DNA of 64,000 bases from Nymphaea colorata (GCF_008831285.2 NC_045143.1:16840464-16904463), one strand, 5' to 3'; counted from the first letter of the stretch, positions 23,469-35,400 are shown. Notes: a model not told the origin generated them from the letters alone. Made by a program: numbers and translations.

Positions 23469-24355
23469 TCATTAAACATGTATGGTTTTTTATTATGGAA
23501 GACCACCATGAGCCTTGGTTACAAAATGCATAGAACGAGTTTAAATAGTTGAACTTTCTATAATCTTGGCAACGATAAATATGCGAAACTAAATCTGATT
23601 TTTGTGAAAAGATTTTCTTTTTCCTTTATCATTAATTTTGATTGATCATACTGTGATTCTTTCCTTAATTTTTCTAGAATGGTTGCCTTTCAACCTTATC
23701 GTTAACATCATTCCTCAAACTAAACGATAGATGTAAAACTCCAAGTTTGTTGCTTTGTAAAAGGTGATCATGCCATCTCTTTGGCAGTGATTCGGTGAAA
23801 CCAAATTTGCTGCATAAAGTTTTTTTTGAAGCTAGATCGTGCTTTGGCAGCGATTCAAAAAACCCAAGTTTGATTCCTTAAGATTTTCTTCACAAGATCA
23901 AGTCTTCGCTTTGATGGAGAAGACAACGATGTATTTGGTCATTTGCAGGCCACCAATGAGCTTCATTCTTCTTCGTCAAGCATCCTGTTGTGACACTAAG
24001 TTCAAAAAATAAAGAAGAAGCAAAACAAATAAAAACCAACAATGAAAAGATTTTTTTAATTAAATGTGCATGATTTTTCACCATGGAAGGCTACCATGAG
24101 CCTTAGTAACACAACATAGAACGAGCTTAAATAGTTGAAGTTTTTATAATGATTCTTTCCTTGAATTTCTCTAAAACGGTTGCCTTTCAACCTTATCATT
24201 AACACTATAAATATTGACAACGATAAACATAGGAAACTAAATCTGATTTTTGTATAAAGTTTTTCTTTTTCCTTTATCATTAATTTTAATTGATCTTGTT
24301 GGGATTCTTTCCTTGAATCTCTCTAACACGGTTGCCTTTCAACCTTATCGTTAAC
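23469..24355 (+). repeat. Degenerate direct duplication in the terpene synthase intron
   Basis: A ~240-bp block at 23469-23706 (with ACCATGAGCCTTGG and CTAAATCTGATTTTTGTG) recurs in rearranged form at 24058-24355. A ~52-bp segment from GATTCTTTCC through GGTTGCCTTTCAACCTTATC is present three times: 23655-23706, 24151-24203 and 24303-24355. The last copy ends at the splice acceptor of the final terpene synthase exon. Confidence 0.88.
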
Positions 24356-24357
24356 AG

Positions 24358-24621
24358 AATGAGGCAACGGTAGCGGAGGAGCAAGCACGACAACACATAG
24401 GAACTTGCTAATGGATGCATGGAGGAGGCTGAACAGGGAGCTGCTCTCGACTCAGCAGCAGTAGAAACAGACCGTCTTCTCTCATTTGTTCATGAACGTG
24501 GCTCTCAACATTGTGAGTCTCTCAGTGCATGTACGACTATGAAGATGAGGTCGGCGTCTTGGAGCATGAGTCCATGGACCGAGCCTACTGTGTCATTGCC
24601 AAGCTCATCCAAACAGCCTAA
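24358..24621 (+). pseudogene. Terpene synthase pseudogene, last exon
   Basis: After an acceptor-like CGTTAACAG the reading is NEATVAEEQARQHI, then, one base out of frame, NLLMDAWRRLNREL, a TAG stop, FMNVALNIVSLS, a second frame change, and QCMYDYEDEV. The frame ends with TAA at 24619-24621. This order (EE.AR.HI, AW+LN, F.N.ALN, QCMY) is the signature of the final exon of plant terpene synthases. Two frameshifts and one nonsense codon make it non-functional. It lies about 4.4 kb from the preceding exon at 19695-19903, so the relic or its parent gene had an inflated intron. The shadow frame starting at 24419 is not meaningful. Confidence 0.75.
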
Positions 24622-24956
24622 GTAAACCATCAGTCGTTGCTTCCCACTCTATCAACCATGTTGGTGCCCATTAACTGAATCCTACTTATGATGCTATGTA
24701 TAATCATATAATAAATTGGGCACAATAATATATTACATTTAGTTTTCTGACTCTTTCTCTCTCTCTCTGTGTAGTGTGTTTAATTACATTGGCTTGCTTC
24801 CAATCTCAACTTTACTATAACTAGAATTGTTTGACTAAGTTTGAATGGTGCTCTTATTTGGTAACTTGAACCAAAAACTATTTCAGTAAACTAACAAATC
24901 CTGCACAAAATGGGTCTTGGTCAGTGTCAATATGAAAAGGAAATAAAGTTAACAAA

Positions 24957-24961
<5 letters not shown>

Positions 24962-25017
<56 letters not shown>
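24962..25017. repeat. (AT)n microsatellite
   Basis: About 28 uninterrupted AT units, the longest AT tract of the window. Confidence 0.97.
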
Positions 25018-25020
<3 letters not shown>

Positions 25021-25484
25021 ACCCATCAATATCTTTCCTCAAATTTTATTAATCTTCATGTTTTACACTGTGGAAATCAACACAAAAATGAGTTTTATAA
25101 GCTTAAAAGGATGATATTGATTACTAAGATCTTATTTCAGCATTGTAATGCCATTTTAGATAAAGTTCTATTGTTTTGAGGACCAAGATTTACGTCCACA
25201 TTTTACACGAAAATGATATAGAATGTTAAAACCTGGTGTGACAAATTCATCACACTTTTTCTAATCAATCTTTTGTAAGAGATCTTCTACATCCCAAAAG
25301 CAATAAATTCTAGAAATCATAATAAATAACAATTTAACATTAATTTCAAACTTAAGCACATTTGAAAGTGATTATGCGAGCCAATGCATATGAACGACAT
25401 GAGACGGTGTTTTCATTTTCGATACACATGAAAGATACATATGAGTTCACCTACTCGGTGAAAATCGGTTGAAGTATGTAGGAC

Positions 25485-26200
25485 CCGAGGGGTGGAGCTG
25501 GTCCGACGAATAGCATTTCCAGGGAACTTCACCCTCAAAGCTCTGTCTCATCGATTTCCTCTGTTCACTCAATAGCTGTTGGCAACCTGGATGACCGATG
25601 GCCACCACAGCGCCCGTGACAGATGACATCTCTCTCTCGCCTTCTCTGGTTTCTCTTCATGACTCACTCCCTCACGATCTCGCGTTCCCTCAACTATTTT
25701 CTCCTTGCCCGCCACCTGCAGCCCAAATGCACCAATGGCCTTCTATTTCGACTATTTTTCCCTAATTAAGCATGACCTTAAACGGAAGAGACTCATGTAA
25801 AAAGAAAACAGAGAAACGGTAGTTATGAGTAGTTGCATTCTACCGCTATACTTTCGAAAACATGTGAAACATCTCTTTGCCATAATTTGCTTTTCACCCC
25901 ATTGAATAGACATGAGAAGGGCACAAGAAATTGAGCAGAAAACATGTGTTTTCATTTTCCTTCTTGTTTTGTAATGTGTACAACCAATTTTTATCAGATC
26001 AAGTCAATTTTCATGTTCACCTATGGTTTTTGCCTTTTGGGCTTGAGATTTTCTAGCTATCTATTCTTTTGCTTTGTCCAGATGTCCACCCTAGCCTGTT
26101 TTCTAGTTAAATAAGAATTGGATAGTTCTTGTTTTCCTTATCCAATTCCCTAGATATTTGATCTATGGGTAGTAAAGTTGATAGAGTGGAGGGAGTTGGG
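25485..26200 (-). repeat. Right arm of the ~700-bp inverted repeat
   Basis: Inverse of 22263-22955, starting with GAGGGGTGGAG and ending with AGGGAGTTGGG. The two arms enclose about 2.5 kb holding the last terpene synthase exon, the perfect hairpin and the AT tract. No target duplication was found outside the arms. Confidence 0.88.
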
Positions 26201-26523
26201 TAGGTTTTGTTTTGCAAATCCTCACTGGATTTGTGTCATTCTTTTTTCGTTCTGCCAACAGTTTTCAGAATGTTCGAACTAGGTTGTGCACATATTTTTT
26301 GTAGTTGAACCATGAAGTCATAAATTAGTATTTAAGTCTTTGTTTGTTTTCATTGGTGCTTTTTCTTTGTTGGAGATATCTTCATTAGTTTTATCCTTAT
26401 TGAGCAAGCAACTTGTCCAAATAGTTTTCATTTTCTATGGCATATACATAGAAATGTTGAGATCTTTTAATGTTAGCAAACGAGGTTGTAATATTTGTAA
26501 GCAGATCTACTCCTATTTGTTAC

Positions 26524-26601
26524 TTTTCATCTCTCAAGAGATATGACTTTTCATCTCCCAAGTAATTCACATTGAGAGTCTTCTTGGTGTTTCTGTTAAC
26601 A
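26524..26601 (-). repeat. Truncated 3' LTR of the copia element
   Basis: Read on the minus strand it begins TGTTAACAGAAACACCAAG, directly after a purine-rich GCGGAGGA (26602-26609) that fits a polypurine tract. It matches only the first ~78 bp of the 5' LTR and then ends abruptly within the LTR's internal repeats. The remaining ~295 bp of LTR are missing. Confidence 0.85.
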
Positions 26602-27534
26602 TCCTCCGCAAGCTCAATGCTCCAACAATGAGATTGAGCTTGTTAATTATTTGATAATGGTGCTGCTTACTAAGTGACTTAGTTAAAATATTAGCAACCT
26701 TATTCTTAAAAGAGATGTACTGAATTTTCAAATCTCCTTTAGCCAATTTTTCTCGAACAAAATGATGGTCAATCTCTATGTGTTTGCTGCGGCTATGACA
26801 CACAGGATGAGCTGCAAGATACGCTGCACCGATGTTGTCGCACCATAATGTGGGAGGTTGTGATTGATCAACACAAAGTTCTTTTAATAAAAATTGTAAC
26901 CATATGATTTCAGCAGTAGTATTGGCAATAGATCGATACTCAGCCTCAGTGCTAGAAAGAGAGACAACTCACTGTTTTTTAGTACTCCATGAAACTAGAT
27001 TGGATCCAATAAACACTGCATATCCACCTGTTACCGTCTATCATCAAGACATACTGCCCAATCTGCATCACTGTAAGCACTAATATTTAGAACTTAACTA
27101 GGTCTAATAACAAGACCATAATCAATAGTATGTTTCAAATATCTTAGGATTCTCTTTACGGCATCCCAAAGGGTATCAGTAGGATGATGCATGTATTGAC
27201 AAACCTTGTTGGTAGTATAAGAGATGTATGGATGAGTCATAGTAGAGTATTGAAGAGCGCCAACAATGCTGCGATAAAGAGTTGGATCATAAAAATTTGA
27301 TCCAGTTTGAGCAGATAAAGCAGAGGAGCATGCCATGGGAGTTGAAACTCCCTTAGCTCTAAGCATATTTGTTCTTTTGAGAAGCTCGAATATGTATTTC
27401 ATTTGAGACAATATTAGCTTATTGTCAATTTTTTTTTCTTCTATGTCCAAAAAGAAATGAAGCTCACCCAGATTTTTAATGGCAAACTCACTTTTGAATT
27501 GACAAATAATTTTATAAATATATTCAGGTGAGCA

Positions 27535-28270
27535 TCATGTTATGATCATGTCATCCATATATACCAAAGCATATAGAAGTATTTCTCTTTTTCTCAAAAT
27601 AAGAAGAGATGAATCTGTTTGAGCTCCTTTAAAACCAAGATTTTGGAGGAATAAACTAAGACGGGCAAACCATGCCCTAGGAGCCTGTTTTAAACCATAT
27701 AAAGCATGTTCAAGCTTACATACATGATTTGGGAAAGAATGGTTTTGAAATCCGGGTGGTTGAACCATATAAACTTCTTATGAAGTAGATCCATATAGGA
27801 ATGCATTTTGAATATCCAACTGTTGTATTTTCCATTTGTGACTAATAGAAATAGTCAATACTGTCCGAATTATAGTAGGCTTCACAACAGGACTGAAGGT
27901 TTCAGTATAGTCAATTTCCTTCTTTTTTACTATACCCCTTGGCGACGAGTCTAGCCTTGTATCTTTCCAATGATCCATCTGCCTTTCGCTTGATTTTGAA
28001 CACCCATTTACATCCTACAATGTGTTTGGCTTCTTTCTTTGGAACAAGTTTTCAAGTATTGTTTCGAATAAGAGCATCATATTCTTCTTGCATGGCCTTC
28101 TTCCAATTTTCATCTTCATATGCTTCTTTGAAACTTGAGGGTTCTTTGTCTTCAAGAAGAGTAGGGACAAGAGCTCTTGGAAGAGAGTGTTTGGTAGAAA
28201 AATATGTCTGAAACTCATTGTATTTATAATTAGGTTTGAAGATTCCCACTTGAGATCTAGTAGTCATAGG
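27535..28270 (-). pseudogene. Copia reverse transcriptase region (broken)
   Basis: Separate open pieces in different frames cover the reverse transcriptase: a segment with TFSPVVKPT and QLDIQNAFL at 27978-27778, then LEHALYGLKQAPRAW and the catalytic YMDD at 27768-27535. The frame changes between pieces. Integrase-side sequence with FWSYAF and YLINQMPT lies at 28843-28586. Family identity is clear; function is lost. Confidence 0.9.
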
Positions 28271-29473
28271 ATGGACTCGTTTTTTATTTGGTTCATTTTC
28301 ATTAGATTGGGTTGGCTCCTCATTTCCAAGAGTTTTAGGTTGAGATTCACTATTTGTTTCAAATTAAAGTAAGGGTTCCTCTAATGTTGTGGAGGTACTA
28401 GATGATGGTATTGTATGGTTTGAAAACTGATATTCATGAGGGGAGGTTAAAATAATAGCTTGGTTTTGAGTTTCTAGATCTTGAGTTCTAATTTCTTGAG
28501 TATCAATAAAAGAAAATTTTTTCTCATTAAATTGGACATGTCTCAAAATATAGATTTTACCGATTCGTACACCCAAACAATAATATCATTTATGTTGAGG
28601 AGCATAGCCCAAGAAAACACATCTTTTATAACGGTAATCTAATTTATTTTTCTGATAAGCTCTTAAACAAGGAAAATATTTACATCCAAAGATTTTGATG
28701 AAGCCATAATCAGGTTTCTCTTTGAACAATTTTTTCAAATGAGAAGCAAAATCAAGAATCTTGGTTGGCATTTGGTTAATCAAATATACAGGAGTACAAA
28801 AAGCATAGGACCAAAAATTCTTGAGAATATTACCTTCTGTCATTAGAGATAAACTTGTTTCAACAATATGTTTATGTCTCCTTTCAGTTGCTCCATTTTG
28901 TTCATGGGTATGAGGACATGATATTCTATGTCCAATCCCATTATCGACAATATATAATTGAAGCCCTTGAAATTCTCATCCCCAATCTGAGTGGAAATAT
29001 TTTATCTTGTGTCCAGTGAGATTTTCAGAAAGTACCTTGAAAGCTTTGAAAACATGACTGACGTCTGATTTTTTTTTTATCAAATAAATCCAAGTATATC
29101 TTGAAAAGACATCCATAAAAATCACATAATACTTAAAACCATTCACAATCTCCACTGGGGCTGGACCTCATACATCAGAATAAATGAGTTCAAATGGGCG
29201 TTTCACCTTATTTGAAATAACATTAAATGGAAGTTTATGACTGTTAGCTTTTTGACAAGATTCACACAAATAATTTAAACAATCATCATAATAAGACAAA
29301 TCACACTTGTTCAAAACTTTCTTAACAATGAAAAATGAAGGGTGACCAAGTCTTTTGTGCCACTGCCCAATAGTATGTCTTTCTCCAAGTTGTGCTTCTT
29401 TTTTTCTGCTACTAAGGTCTATCTTATAAAGCTCATCACTGCTCGTTTCTTGATGAAGAATTTTTCTCGTTCC

Positions 29474-30700
29474 CTACTGTTTAACATAACACATATTAGG
29501 ATGAAACTCAAAATAGAGTCCATTATCCTTAGAAAAACGTTGTACAGATAACAAGTTTCTTGTTATTTTGGGCACATGAAGGAGATCATTTAAAACTAAA
29601 TTTTGAGATGTCTTTGAAGAACCAATATGAAAAATTCTCAAAACTGGTCCATCTCCGATTTTTATTGCATCTCCACCTTTGTATGTGACATGAATGGACA
29701 AGTTATTGATATCATTGGTGATGTGATGAGTCGCACCAAGAGTCAGGATACCAATTGTCATCTCCAATGTCTTGATTCAGAGTGCTAGAAGAAACTGCAT
29801 GTTATGCTTGAGTAGACGTTCTCTATTTTTCTTTAAGCAAGTTAGTATATGACCAACAAAACTTTGCAATATGACAACTTTTCCACATATTTGGCACACA
29901 AGACGATTACCTTTGTATTGCTCACTTTTTCGGACTTCTCTTCTAGATTGGTAGTTGTTTCGACCACGACTTCTGTAGTTGGTTTGCTTATTGTAAACTT
30001 GTTTTGAGGTAATATTCGCAGTCGGCATGATAGATTCAAAAGTTTGAGAATCATCTTCTTTTAAGTTGACTTTTTGTAAGCCCATGAAGTTCATTCAAAG
30101 AGACAGAGTCTTTTCGAGTTTCCATACTGACTTTAAAAGCAAGATATTCACTTGGCAATCCTCTAAGAATTTGAAGAACAAGATCATCTTCATTAACGGG
30201 TTTGGATGCAATGGCTAATTGATGAGCAATAGCTTTTGCTTTGTTTATATAAACATCTATAGTACTAGACCATTTTTTCAAATCTTGAAACTGTGGTCTG
30301 GATTAAGCAGCATATGACTGCCTAAGAGCACTCCAAACCTCTAGAGAGGTTTTTAAACCAATAATTTGGGTAGGTATTGCTTCAGATAGAGAAGACTTAA
30401 TCCAACTCAAAAGTAACTGATCTTTTCTCAGTCATTCAATATATTCTGAACTAATTTCAGTTGTTCTACATCTAAACATTGACGGAGCAGGTTTGCTTCC
30501 ATCAATATATTCCATAAGATCAAATGAGATCAAAATTGAAGTGAATTGAGATTCTCAAATAAGACAATTTTCAGCATTTAACTTGATGGTGAAGAAATGT
30601 TGTAAATTGCTTGGGTACTAAAGAGGAGAAACAAGAAAATTCATATCCGTATCAGAGTGGACTCTCGTATTTGATGATGCTTCTTGATTTGCCATGAGAA
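29474..30700 (-). pseudogene. Copia gag and protease region (broken)
   Basis: A gag-like segment with QILRGLPSEY and a KSQLK stretch is at 30281-30051. It is followed by an imperfect zinc knuckle at about 29900-29870 and a protease-like piece with THHIT and VPKITRNLLSV at 29767-29474. In the protease the usual Asp-Ser-Gly-Ala is replaced by Thr-Leu-Gly-Ala, so the catalytic Asp is gone. The likely original start ATG is near 30696, followed by several in-frame stops. Confidence 0.8.
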
Positions 30701-30761
30701 TGAAAAGCGGCACCACAAGATGTAATCCTTAGGATCTAGCAGCAACACTAACAAGGACCAG

Positions 30762-30775
30762 TGGCTCTGATACCA
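30762..30775 (-). promoter_or_regulatory. Retrotransposon primer-binding site
   Basis: On the minus strand TGGTATCAGAGCCA follows the LTR end (TTACA) directly. TGGTATCAGAGC is complementary to the 3' end of plant initiator tRNA-Met and is the usual copia primer site. Confidence 0.93.
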
Positions 30776-31148
30776 TGTAAGAAATCAAAATGAAGAAATA
30801 ATTAAAGGGACATGAATTTTTAAAGTGGTTCAGCCAATGGGCCTACGTCCATTGCTCTATCATTTCTTGTTTGCCTTCCTTTGATGGAGAGGCTCATTTA
30901 TATAGAGGAGTTATATAAGGGGTCTCTAGTTCCCAAGAGACATGACTTTTCATCTTTCAACATACATGACTTTTTATCCCTCAAGGGACATGACTTTTCA
31001 TCTTTCAAGAGACATGTCTTTTCATCTCCTAAGAGACATGATTTTTCATCTCCCAACAGACACGACTTTTCATCTCTCAAGAGATGATATGACTTTTCAT
31101 CTCCCAAGTAATTTACATTGAGAGCCTTTCTTAGTGTTTCTGTTAACA
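30776..31148 (-). repeat. 5' LTR of the copia element with internal minisatellite
   Basis: 373 bp, bounded by TGTTAACA and a terminal CA. It contains a TATA-rich core (TATATAAC and CTATATAAATGAG, about 30893-30920). It also contains a run of about seven ~22-bp repeats at 30940-31110 whose plus-strand core is CATGACTTTTCATCT(T/C)(T/C)CAAG. These repeats make the plus frame 30881-31087 look like a repeat protein; that is an artefact. Confidence 0.88.
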
Positions 31149-31434
31149 ATCTAGGCACCAAATGTTGAGGGTACAAATATACAATCTCCTTTTGTTCATC
31201 ATGTGAGTAGGTTTAACTATCCTCAATGTGTCCTAAGATTCCATCTAAACGTAGATCAAAATCAATTGCTTGATTTATAGTTGGTATTGAAATTCATGTC
31301 ATCTTCAATGTCAAAACATGAAAATGGCACACAAAGGCCACTAAATTTTTCCTGTTTAAAAGCTCATATTCATATGAAGCATGTATTTGCCAACATAAGG
31401 TAAGGTAGTAGACATGCCATTGTGCTAGATATAT

Positions 31435-31790
31435 TATCTTTCGAAGCTAAGAAGGTGCAAAGAAGCCACCTGATGATCACTTCAAACTCAGCCACACAGG
31501 ATCGGATTGCATAAACTTGCTGGTTGAAGAAGGGATGCTGGCATTCTGTGTGTACTAGTCACCATTTATATTACCGGAAACAGGGGATGTCATGCCATGT
31601 GAAGTATGCCTGAAAACCTATTTCATCAACCTAAAGTCCTGTAGCAATTGTTGCTCTGCATAAACTGCCTCCACCATTGCCACAGAAAGACGTTGCTTCA
31701 GATCATCAACATATTCGGATGCCCATGTACAGGAATTGACATCTAGGCCTTCACCAAGTTTGAGATTTTCACAGTCAAACACTGCAGAGA
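31435..31790 (-). pseudogene. Unrecognised coding-like minus-strand fragments
   Basis: Minus-strand sequence below a CTCTGCAG acceptor-like site (about 31785) stays open for about 50 codons, including WASEYVDDLKQRLSVAMVEA. It is low in bias and looks like real protein. A second piece near 31510-31440 reads CVAEFEVIIRWLL. I do not recognise the family. They may be exons of a decayed gene or captured fragments. Confidence 0.3.
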
Positions 31791-32212
31791 TGCAAGAGCA
31801 ATATATTTTGAATCATAGACAGTTTCTGACATAGAAAAATTGTCGTTTCATGTGAAACGCATAAGAATTCCATGCCAACTGGAAAACGTCCTGGCGTACG
31901 TTCAGCTTGATGCCTCATATTTTTTTCTGATGTATTTAACCGCTGACGTAAATTTCTGTTTAGGGGCAACTTTTTGAGCCAAATTAGTTCATAGCCGTGA
32001 TATTGATTTACAATTTTATCTCAATAATCCTCATGACTCTAGACAACCGGTTTGTCAAGCTTGTCTGGTGGAAGAAAATTAAGTCCAGATTTGGTTTAAC
32101 ACTTTTGGAGTGTAATCCCAGATGTAGTGTCTTTAATTACTGGGTAACAACTAACAAGTTGACAAGATGGCAGCTTTAGACAGTATAGTTCTGAATCTAA
32201 ATCTGCATCGAG

Positions 32213-32250
<38 letters not shown>
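32213..32250. repeat. (TA)n microsatellite
   Basis: About 19 uninterrupted TA units. Confidence 0.95.
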
Positions 32251-32252
<2 letters not shown>

Positions 32253-32313
32253 ATTTTGTTGAATGTGGTGAAGAGTGCGATCATATTATATCTCTATTGA
32301 TTCCAAAGGTTGT

Positions 32314-32482
32314 CCTTACAGTTCTTAGGCAGACCCGTTCAGATAATAAGGTTGTCATCTCTTGGAAAGCATGCTCATCACGGCTTATGAACAAACTAGC
32401 AAAGGATGGCAACGGAGATGAACTTCTCTTGTTGACACAGAAATTCCACCCAGAAGAATTGGTTCAGGACGATAGGAAATAG
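32314..32482 (+). pseudogene. Possible terminal exon, family unknown
   Basis: After an acceptor-like CCTTACAG a plus-strand frame reads ISWKACSSRLMNKLAKDGNG and continues to a TAG with HPEELVQDD near the end. The composition is protein-like and codon use is even. No upstream exon was identified, and a long AT microsatellite lies just before it. It may be a retained fragment of a gene on the plus strand. Confidence 0.25.
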
Positions 32483-35400
32483 AAAAACCTGCACTTTTTT
32501 TTATGAAAAGAAAAGGACAGTAAAAGAACGGCACATTCTTTTGGCTGACTTGGTTGATGATAAAATGCATCTTAATAGTTGCAGCAAAATGTTTGTTTAA
32601 ATACAAGAATTGTTTCGTATGGGACTGCACCACCCTCGACATGTCTGTCTCTTTCTGGGCGGAAAATGAGATATATTGCAACGGATAAGAACATTTCAGA
32701 CTCCAGCTTAGATTAGGCATTGTGTCAGAGAAGGTAAGATTTATTTCTATTCAAGTTTGGGCTCGAATTGGAGTCGGATGGTTATAATTTGAAGGGAGAG
32801 AGAGACAGAGAGAGAGAGAAGAAAAAAGAAAAAGCTTGATCTGACTTTTACATTGGATTTGAATATAGTTTGGACTTCGATGTTAGATCTGAATACCAAA
32901 TTTCCTACCATACACACATTCATCATCAATGGCATTCATTTTTCTGCACAACGGCCAATTGTTCAAGTGGTGAGACAAGTGGGCATGCATGCTGGTACAA
33001 CTCCTGATACAACAGGGCCGGGAATGAGACGAGCCACATGTGGTTTGGCTCGGTTCTTCTTTGGCTTGACTCGAGGAGGACCCCATCATACTCATGGAGG
33101 AGGTAAGGAGGTAGAGGAGACGATAGTTTCTTCTCATCCACTCGTGGCACACTGATTTAGTTCAGACAAAATTAAATTGGATTGCTTGGCATTGTTTGCT
33201 TCTATCATGTCTTTTAGAAAAATCATAAAGGGATGCCCAACCTTCTAAACCCTCTTCTTTTGCAATATAGCGGAGAGGCCTTCGTCTTTTCCAAAAAAAT
33301 CACAAACAACCTTTAATTAAGGGGTAAAATAACCATTTACTTTTTGTATTGCTCTATTTTTTATTGGAAAGAGTCGTTTGTAAATTGTTGGAAAAGATGA
33401 GGGTCGCTTTGTTGTATTGCAAAAGTAGAGGACTCATTTGTGATTGGCCCAAAGGTTAAAGCGTCCCATTGTAAAATTTTCCCACTTTAAAGTATGAAAG
33501 TGTTTTCTCCTATAATATGGAAATTTAGAAACCAACAACGTTCGCTGCCAAGGATGCACTCGACGATAAACAACAAGGAACGAACTAATTGATGCTCGCG
33601 AGTCTCGACGACAAACAACAAAGAACAGAATGCTAGAATTCTTCCTCCCCAACCTAGTGCATCATTCTTCTTCTTAATTACCCAACTTATTAAAACTGAT
33701 ACAACTTGGTTGCCTTGCAAATTGAGCAAGCGCATAGTTGAACAGGTTAACCAATTTTTCATTCGTTCAGCACGTATTATCCATGTCTACTGTGGGTCAG
33801 ATGAGCCATACCAATGATTTGCATTGTTCTGGTTCAGAATTGTTAGTTCAAAATTGAAACTAGCTGTGAATAGTTCCAAGATTGCAGTCTGAATCTCGAC
33901 TCCAGATAAAATTGGTAATGCAATTGGAATTTTAGCCATCTTCAAACTTTTCTACTAAAAGAACATTTTTGAAATAGAGTTTTTTCCAGTACCATCTAAG
34001 AGTTGTCCTAACACAAACTCGAATGCCTCCCTGCCACCCTCCACAACTTAGGATTCTTCAGCGCCTGGAACGAATTGATGCAATCCTACAAGTTAAAGTG
34101 GTAGTCGTGGCATTGGGGTGTTCTCAATACTTTCCAAATTATTGCCGATTTGAGATGACAGCTCAAAACTATAGGACTCTTACTTCCATATGTGAAGCTG
34201 GCTCTCTACAACAAATGCTCAGAAAATCGGCAACAAATTTGGTGAAATAGCCAATCTGGGAAAAATGATTCGCCCTTCTTTTGGTGGAAACATTCTGACT
34301 TCGTCCTGTTTAACCAACATTCTGACTTCGTTTTTAGCTTGAAAGAGTTTTTTTCTTTTCCAACCGGCAATCTCCTCTTAGACAATTTTGGAGGCATATG
34401 AAGACCTTGAAGAAATATACAAACTTTGAAGGTTGAATGCATATTTACGTGTTCCCGATTCTCCAGCTGGACCTTCTGTCGAGTGCTTGAGAATCAATAG
34501 CCATAAATCCTATTAGCTCCTCTTTTAGGCCGTGTTCCTTGTTGGATTGCGTGGATAACCAGTTTGAGAAGGAAAGATGCTTTGAGCTTTACAATACCCA
34601 TTTCGAAAACGGTCGTAAGAACTTCTGTTATACTACATTCTTCAGGTTATACCAATGTATGGGGCTTCCAAGTTTTGCAACTATGATCTTTTGGGCACAT
34701 ACATATATATATTCATGGTGGAGTTCAGATATTGGGAAGTGGAAATTTTAAAATTCTTTAGACCTTAGCTAGATTCAAGGAATTGAAACATTATCTATTT
34801 TGATCATGTGCTTAAGATTTAGGACACATCTCATCTGAGAAATCCTGGATTTCTGCGCCGGCCTGAGATCAAGGCCTGGTGGTATTGACGCCTTGCTCCA
34901 AATGGCTTGGTGGTATTGACGCATTGCTCCAATAAATGTGATAGATGTCGCGAAAATCTCACGATATTTACGAGAAAAAAAAATGGAAAAAATGGTGAGA
35001 TTTTGAAAATCTTGCCAAAAAATGAAAGTGTCGCAATTCTTTTCCGGAGATGTTTTTTTTTATGTTAAATTTTTTATTATTTTTAAATATTTTTAATATT
35101 TAAAAAAATTGTGGAGATTTATCCAAGATTTACCTGAACAACTCCACTGAAAGATACCCAAGAAAACCCACGCTCAGATTTTCTCAAGAACGATATTTGT
35201 AACAACAGATCCAATTTGCCGGCTTGGATATTAATGCACGGTTACCAGGAAACCCACTTTCCTAATTTTACAAAAAATTCACTTCCCTGATTTAGTTACT
35301 CTTCCTGTTTTACACAGGTTCCCTGCTTGCATTTCTCTTCTTGTTTTTTGCCGCTTCGCCAGATCCCATCACCTACACTGATGAATTAATATTTTTTTAA

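Larger units (their letters stand above)
26524..31148 (-). mobile_element. Degenerate Ty1-copia LTR retrotransposon
   Basis: Minus-strand order is 5' LTR (31148-30776), primer site, gag region (about 30700-29790), protease (29767-29474), integrase (about 29340-28590), reverse transcriptase (about 28270-27535), RNase H (27450-26610), truncated 3' LTR. This PR-IN-RT-RH order is the copia order. Visible landmarks are a damaged zinc knuckle starting CQICGK, LGATHH where the protease active site should be, LYGLKQAPRAW, YMDD and ADILTK-like NILTKSLSKQHH. Many stops and frameshifts break the polyprotein, so it cannot be autonomous. The missing part of the 3' LTR prevents a check of target duplication. 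Confidence 0.93.

Noticed and set aside
24419-24625. Plus-strand 68-residue frame as an independent small gene
   Set aside because: It is an out-of-frame reading of the last terpene synthase exon; the recognisable motifs are in the other two plus frames.
30881-31087. Repeat protein with RHDFSS units
   Set aside because: It is the translation of the LTR minisatellite, on the strand opposite to the retrotransposon genes.
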